A stretch of 24,766 nt of DNA, taken from IMG/VR virus record IMGVR_UViG_3300030419_004708, positions 9,431-34,196 of that record; one strand, given 5' to 3'. The stretch comes from a virus. Position 1 is the first letter of the stretch. Each line of letters begins with the position of its first letter. Under the pieces are notes generated by a model. It saw nothing but the letters and a program-made list of their open reading frames with translations. It was not told where the DNA came from and searched no databases. Of this stretch, positions 22,022-24,766 are shown one piece after another. The position numbers and the translations under genes are program-made.

Positions 22022-23035
22022 ATGGCAGAAAAAAATACTCAACCATTTTATAAAGGTGCAGGTGGTACTGATGGAGAAGGTACTTCTTGGCCTTTAAGAC
22101 CTTCTCCTTACTATAGTAGAGTTGAAGATCAGGAAATTGATTTTGAAGAAAGTTCATTCGGAGACAGATCAAAAAATTATCAATTCATTGCTTTCAGACC
22201 AGGATTTTCTCTACAGGCATCAGAATTAAATGAAATGCAAGAACATTTTCAGATGCAACTTACTTTGACTATGAACATGTATCATAACTGGATTACTTCT
22301 GGTATAACAAGTATATTTAACCCTTGGAGTTCAACTTCAATTGGGGGGTATGGGGGAGATATCCCACCTTCTGATGAATGGAAAGGAACTTCAATAGGTC
22401 AAGGTGGTGGTTATGCCGCTGATGGGACCATACAACACGATTCTAGTAAAACAATTACAGCGCCCGGATGGAGAGGAGCATGTCCGTTATATCCATATGA
22501 CTGCCCGTATCAGGGACCTACTGATAACATGTCTTCGGTTACGGTTATTGATAATTCTGCGGGGAAACTTATCAGATTTAATCCCGGATGGTGGTTAGTG
22601 GATTTAAGACAACCTTGGGACGGTGATGTTAACAATCAACCTGCTGAAATAAGTGGACTAAAGCATTGGATATATCTCAATAACAGCACAGAAGATGGTT
22701 CGTATGAAATTCAAATTACAAATTCAGACATGGAAATAGGCAATGAAATTGTTGCTGGATTGAGACTTGAAAGTGATTACTACACTTGCGAGGAAGATCC
22801 CGATCTTGCTGATAATGCATCTGGTGTTCCAAATTCGGCATCCTGTGGAGCAGATAGATATGGTGTAAGCGTACTTTCGGCGAACAAAGCAGTTGCTATT
22901 GGTGGTAATTGGGGATCACAAACTGATACAGAAGGACCTTTTGTTGATAGGGAGAATATATCCCTTGTCTGTAAAGTAGATTTAAGTGATAATACTATTC
23001 GTTATATGAATAATATGATAATTCATAAATTCTAA
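22022..23035 (+). CDS. Structural protein with DUF4815-like N-terminal motif
   Basis: This 337-residue protein starts at ATG 22022, with AGGAG (22007-22011) ten nucleotides upstream. Residues about 50-85 read FIAFRPGFSLQASELNEMQ followed by a helix. This resembles the xxFRPGxxxQxxELxxLQ signature of DUF4815-type phage proteins found in baseplate or fibre-attachment positions of marine myoviruses. After a Gly/Pro/Ser-rich stretch with CPLYPYDCPYQG, residues about 180-337 form a beta-rich domain with FNPGWWLVDLRQPW, HWIYLNN, EIVAGLRLES and a C-terminal ISLVCKVDLS strand. Cysteines occur in pairs (CPLYPYDC; YTCEEDP with SASCGADRYG). It lies between the cysteine-rich structural gene and the tail fibre, and may connect fibre to baseplate. 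Confidence 0.55.
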   Translation: MAEKNTQPFYKGAGGTDGEGTSWPLRPSPYYSRVEDQEIDFEESSFGDRSKNYQFIAFRPGFSLQASELNEMQEHFQMQLTLTMNMYHNWITSGITSIFNPWSSTSIGGYGGDIPPSDEWKGTSIGQGGGYAADGTIQHDSSKTITAPGWRGACPLYPYDCPYQGPTDNMSSVTVIDNSAGKLIRFNPGWWLVDLRQPWDGDVNNQPAEISGLKHWIYLNNSTEDGSYEIQITNSDMEIGNEIVAGLRLESDYYTCEEDPDLADNASGVPNSASCGADRYGVSVLSANKAVAIGGNWGSQTDTEGPFVDRENISLVCKVDLSDNTIRYMNNMIIHKF

Positions 23036-23045
23036 TTCAAAGTAA

Positions 23046-23061
23046 CATACATAGAGTAAAC
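23046..23061 (+). promoter_or_regulatory. Candidate phage promoter motif before the tail-fibre gene
   Basis: CATACATAGAGTAAAC differs at one position from CATACATATAGTAAAC upstream of gp48 (5188-5203). It lies in the 37-bp gap between the preceding stop and the fibre ATG, 11 nt before the start codon, so any transcript would have a very short leader. A variant of the late promoter or another conserved control element are both possible. Confidence 0.4.
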
Positions 23062-23072
23062 GGAAAAAAAGA

Positions 23073-24766
23073 ATGGCAAATGTTGACGACAATTCGTATT
23101 CAATACCATACCTAACAGGAAATGATACATTTTTAGACTGGGTGAATCATTACAATACTAATATTGTAAATAAACTCAACAATGTAAAAATGTTTGATGG
23201 TGCTTCAGGTGATGGTATCGTTTTCACTCTCGGAACTGTTGCAACAAACGACCCTGTAGGTGGGGCAACATCTGGACCAGATTTAGCAGCAGGAACCTTT
23301 AGATGTTCTTTGGCAGAAGTTATTCCAAATGGAACTACATTTTCTGGTGATGTTTCAATTAATGGTACTTTAAATTATGATCTTTCAACTTTAGAATTGT
23401 CTTCAATTAAAACCAGAGTTCACCCTATGGGCGGATTCACAGCAACTACTGGTTTTACTTTTGGTATGCCTACTCGAATTGCAACTAATCATGATTATGG
23501 AACAGAGGGAGACTATTTCCTATCCAAAGCAAATGATAAAAACTTTGCAGAAGTGTTTGGTATTGTTTCGGGTGTTACTTGGCCAAGTAGTTCTGGAACA
23601 CCACAAGGTCCATACACCTCTTCAAATACTTATATAGAAGTCACAACTCATGGTAAGATTAAGGGCGATTTTAGTAGAGCATTGTCATCCGATAGTCAAT
23701 TTGCAAATCCTCCTTCTGTTGGACTTAGTGCTGGTCACACATATTTCTTAAGTCCCGGTAACAGTGGCGGACTAACACCAATTGAACCAACAATATCTGG
23801 ACAAGTAAGTAAACCCGTCTTGACGGGATTAACTTCAGATGTTGGATACATTCTTCATTATAGAGGTCAATTCTTACAGGGTTCTGGAACAGGCGGAACT
23901 GGCGGAATTGACAACAACCGATTCTTTGTTGATGTTCCAACCGGAAGTTCAATTGCACTAGGAGATGTTGTTGGTTATGATCCAGATAGGGGTGCAGGTG
24001 GAAATGAAGGTTGGTTTACTGCGGTTGAGGGAACTCGCCTTGAAAATGTAGTTGGTTTGTGTATAACTGCTCCCTTCGTACTAGATGGTACAACTTATAT
24101 TCAAGTTATAACATCCGGTTATTTTGATGACATTAATTTTTCAACATATGATCATGATCCCGGAACGGGAGTTTTATATGTTGGAACAGACGGAAAATTA
24201 ACTTCTACCTTACCAGCAAATGCTAAACAATTCGCTATTGGTTGGCGAGATACTGGAACTGGAAAGATTAGCATAAACATTATAAATCAAAGTTCGGAAT
24301 CCGCTGGAACCGTTCCATTAGGAGGAGATGGAGAACAAAAATCAGGAAGATCAAATGAATCATGGGCATATGTTTCTACTTCAAAAGGTGGAGCAACATA
24401 TGGAAGTGCAATTAATGAAAACATTTTGATTAATGGTGGTTTTGATGTTTGGCAAAGAGGAATCGGAGTCAACGGCGTACATGGAGTAACTGGATCAACA
24501 TACTTCGCAGACAAATGGGTAAGAGTTGATGGTATATCCGCTGCCGGTGGTGGTGCAGGTGCAACAACTGGTATATACTCAATTGAAAGAAAGAGTTTTG
24601 CAGACAAACAAACCGATGTTTATGGTAATCCAAAGTATTATGCTTCTCTTAGAAATGATGCATTACCAGATTCTTCAAAGGGCGATTATGTCTTTATTGA
24701 AAATAGAGTGGAAGATGTTCGTGTTCTAAGAGGAGAAGATGCAACCATTTCATTCTTTGCTAAGTG
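23073..24766 (+). CDS. Tail fibre protein with carbohydrate-binding-like domain, 3' end beyond window
   Basis: The frame is open from ATG 23073 to the right edge (564 codons). It starts MANVDDNSYSIPYL and has a short N-terminal helix (DWVNHYNTNIVNKLNNVK) of the sort seen in fibre or baseplate-attached proteins. Residues about 140-270 form a beta module: FGIVSGVTW, YIEVTTHGKIKGDF, HTYFLSPGNSGGLT, then EPTISGQVSKPVL and GYILHYRGQFL, a pattern recurring in marine myovirus fibre proteins. From about residue 449, ENILINGGFDVWQRG followed by YFADKWVRVDG is the start of a jelly-roll, receptor- or sugar-binding domain common at the ends of tail fibres. The likely role is host recognition. GGAAAAAAAG before the start is a poor ribosome-binding site. 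Confidence 0.8.
   Translation, partial: MANVDDNSYSIPYLTGNDTFLDWVNHYNTNIVNKLNNVKMFDGASGDGIVFTLGTVATNDPVGGATSGPDLAAGTFRCSLAEVIPNGTTFSGDVSINGTLNYDLSTLELSSIKTRVHPMGGFTATTGFTFGMPTRIATNHDYGTEGDYFLSKANDKNFAEVFGIVSGVTWPSSSGTPQGPYTSSNTYIEVTTHGKIKGDFSRALSSDSQFANPPSVGLSAGHTYFLSPGNSGGLTPIEPTISGQVSKPVLTGLTSDVGYILHYRGQFLQGSGTGGTGGIDNNRFFVDVPTGSSIALGDVVGYDPDRGAGGNEGWFTAVEGTRLENVVGLCITAPFVLDGTTYIQVITSGYFDDINFSTYDHDPGTGVLYVGTDGKLTSTLPANAKQFAIGWRDTGTGKISINIINQSSESAGTVPLGGDGEQKSGRSNESWAYVSTSKGGATYGSAINENILINGGFDVWQRGIGVNGVHGVTGSTYFADKWVRVDGISAAGGGAGATTGIYSIERKSFADKQTDVYGNPKYYASLRNDALPDSSKGDYVFIENRVEDVRVLRGEDATISFFAK

Noticed and set aside
23814-23827. Perfect inverted repeat CCCGTC-TT-GACGGG
   Set aside because: It lies inside the tail-fibre reading frame, has a 2-nt loop and no following T-run, so it is not a convincing terminator.

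Overview
The window is a stretch of the virion (mainly baseplate and tail) module of a marine-type T4-like myovirus. It is AT-rich and densely packed. Recognisable T4-family genes are gp33 (late-transcription co-activator), gp32 (ssDNA-binding protein), gp26, a gp19/gp54-type tube protein, gp4 (head completion), gp48, gp53, gp27-like hub pieces, gp25, gp6 and a short gp7-like wedge protein, followed by uncharacterised structural proteins and a tail fibre. gp32 lacks the zinc-binding cysteines of T4 and reads like the gp32 of cyanomyoviruses and their marine relatives. The host cannot be read from the sequence; cyanobacteria or SAR11-like bacteria would fit by analogy only. No tRNA, integrase, insertion sequence or CRISPR array was seen.

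Layout: (1) 1-811, minus strand, the 5' part of a repetitive beta-rich structural gene, divergent from (2) gp33-gp32 on the plus strand (910-2127). gp32 has its own sigma70-like promoter and a leader with two look-alike hairpins. A bidirectional UUCG-loop terminator (2151-2180) ends gp32 and the convergent minus-strand cluster. (3) The minus-strand cluster, in transcription order: gp4 (5169-4735), a perfect TATAAATA late promoter, gp54/gp19-like tube protein, gp26, a start-less -1-frame extension of gp26, and a small protein with a tape-measure-like motif. (4) From 5222 to the right edge everything is on the plus strand: gp48, gp53, gp27 N-terminal-like protein, a 2064-residue cysteine- and tryptophan-rich giant, gp27 C-terminal-like protein, gp25, gp6, gp7-like, two unassigned structural proteins and a truncated tail fibre.

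The most notable observations are: (a) a textbook -1 programmed frameshift signal at the 3' end of gp26 (slippery T_TTT_TTC, 6-nt spacer containing the zero-frame stop, perfect 7-bp stem) that would fuse a 70-residue chaperone-like tail to gp26, the arrangement of lambda G/GT, directly upstream of a tape-measure-like gene; (b) a baseplate hub (gp27-like) apparently divided over two genes with a giant cysteine-rich protein between them; (c) cysteine-rich segments recurring in several neighbouring baseplate genes; (d) twin hairpins in the gp32 leader; and (e) a 16-bp motif present 15/16 upstream of both gp48 and the tail-fibre gene, a candidate promoter of this phage.

How the genes work together: gp33 would bridge RNA polymerase, late sigma factor and sliding clamp at late promoters that drive these structural genes. 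gp25, gp6, gp7-like and gp53 build the baseplate wedges. The gp27-like pieces form the hub. gp54-like and gp48 initiate and cap the tube on the baseplate. gp26 with its frameshift product probably chaperones hub or tape-measure assembly, gp4 finishes filled heads, and the distal genes supply host-binding fibres. Family assignments come from remembered sequence patterns, not database searches.
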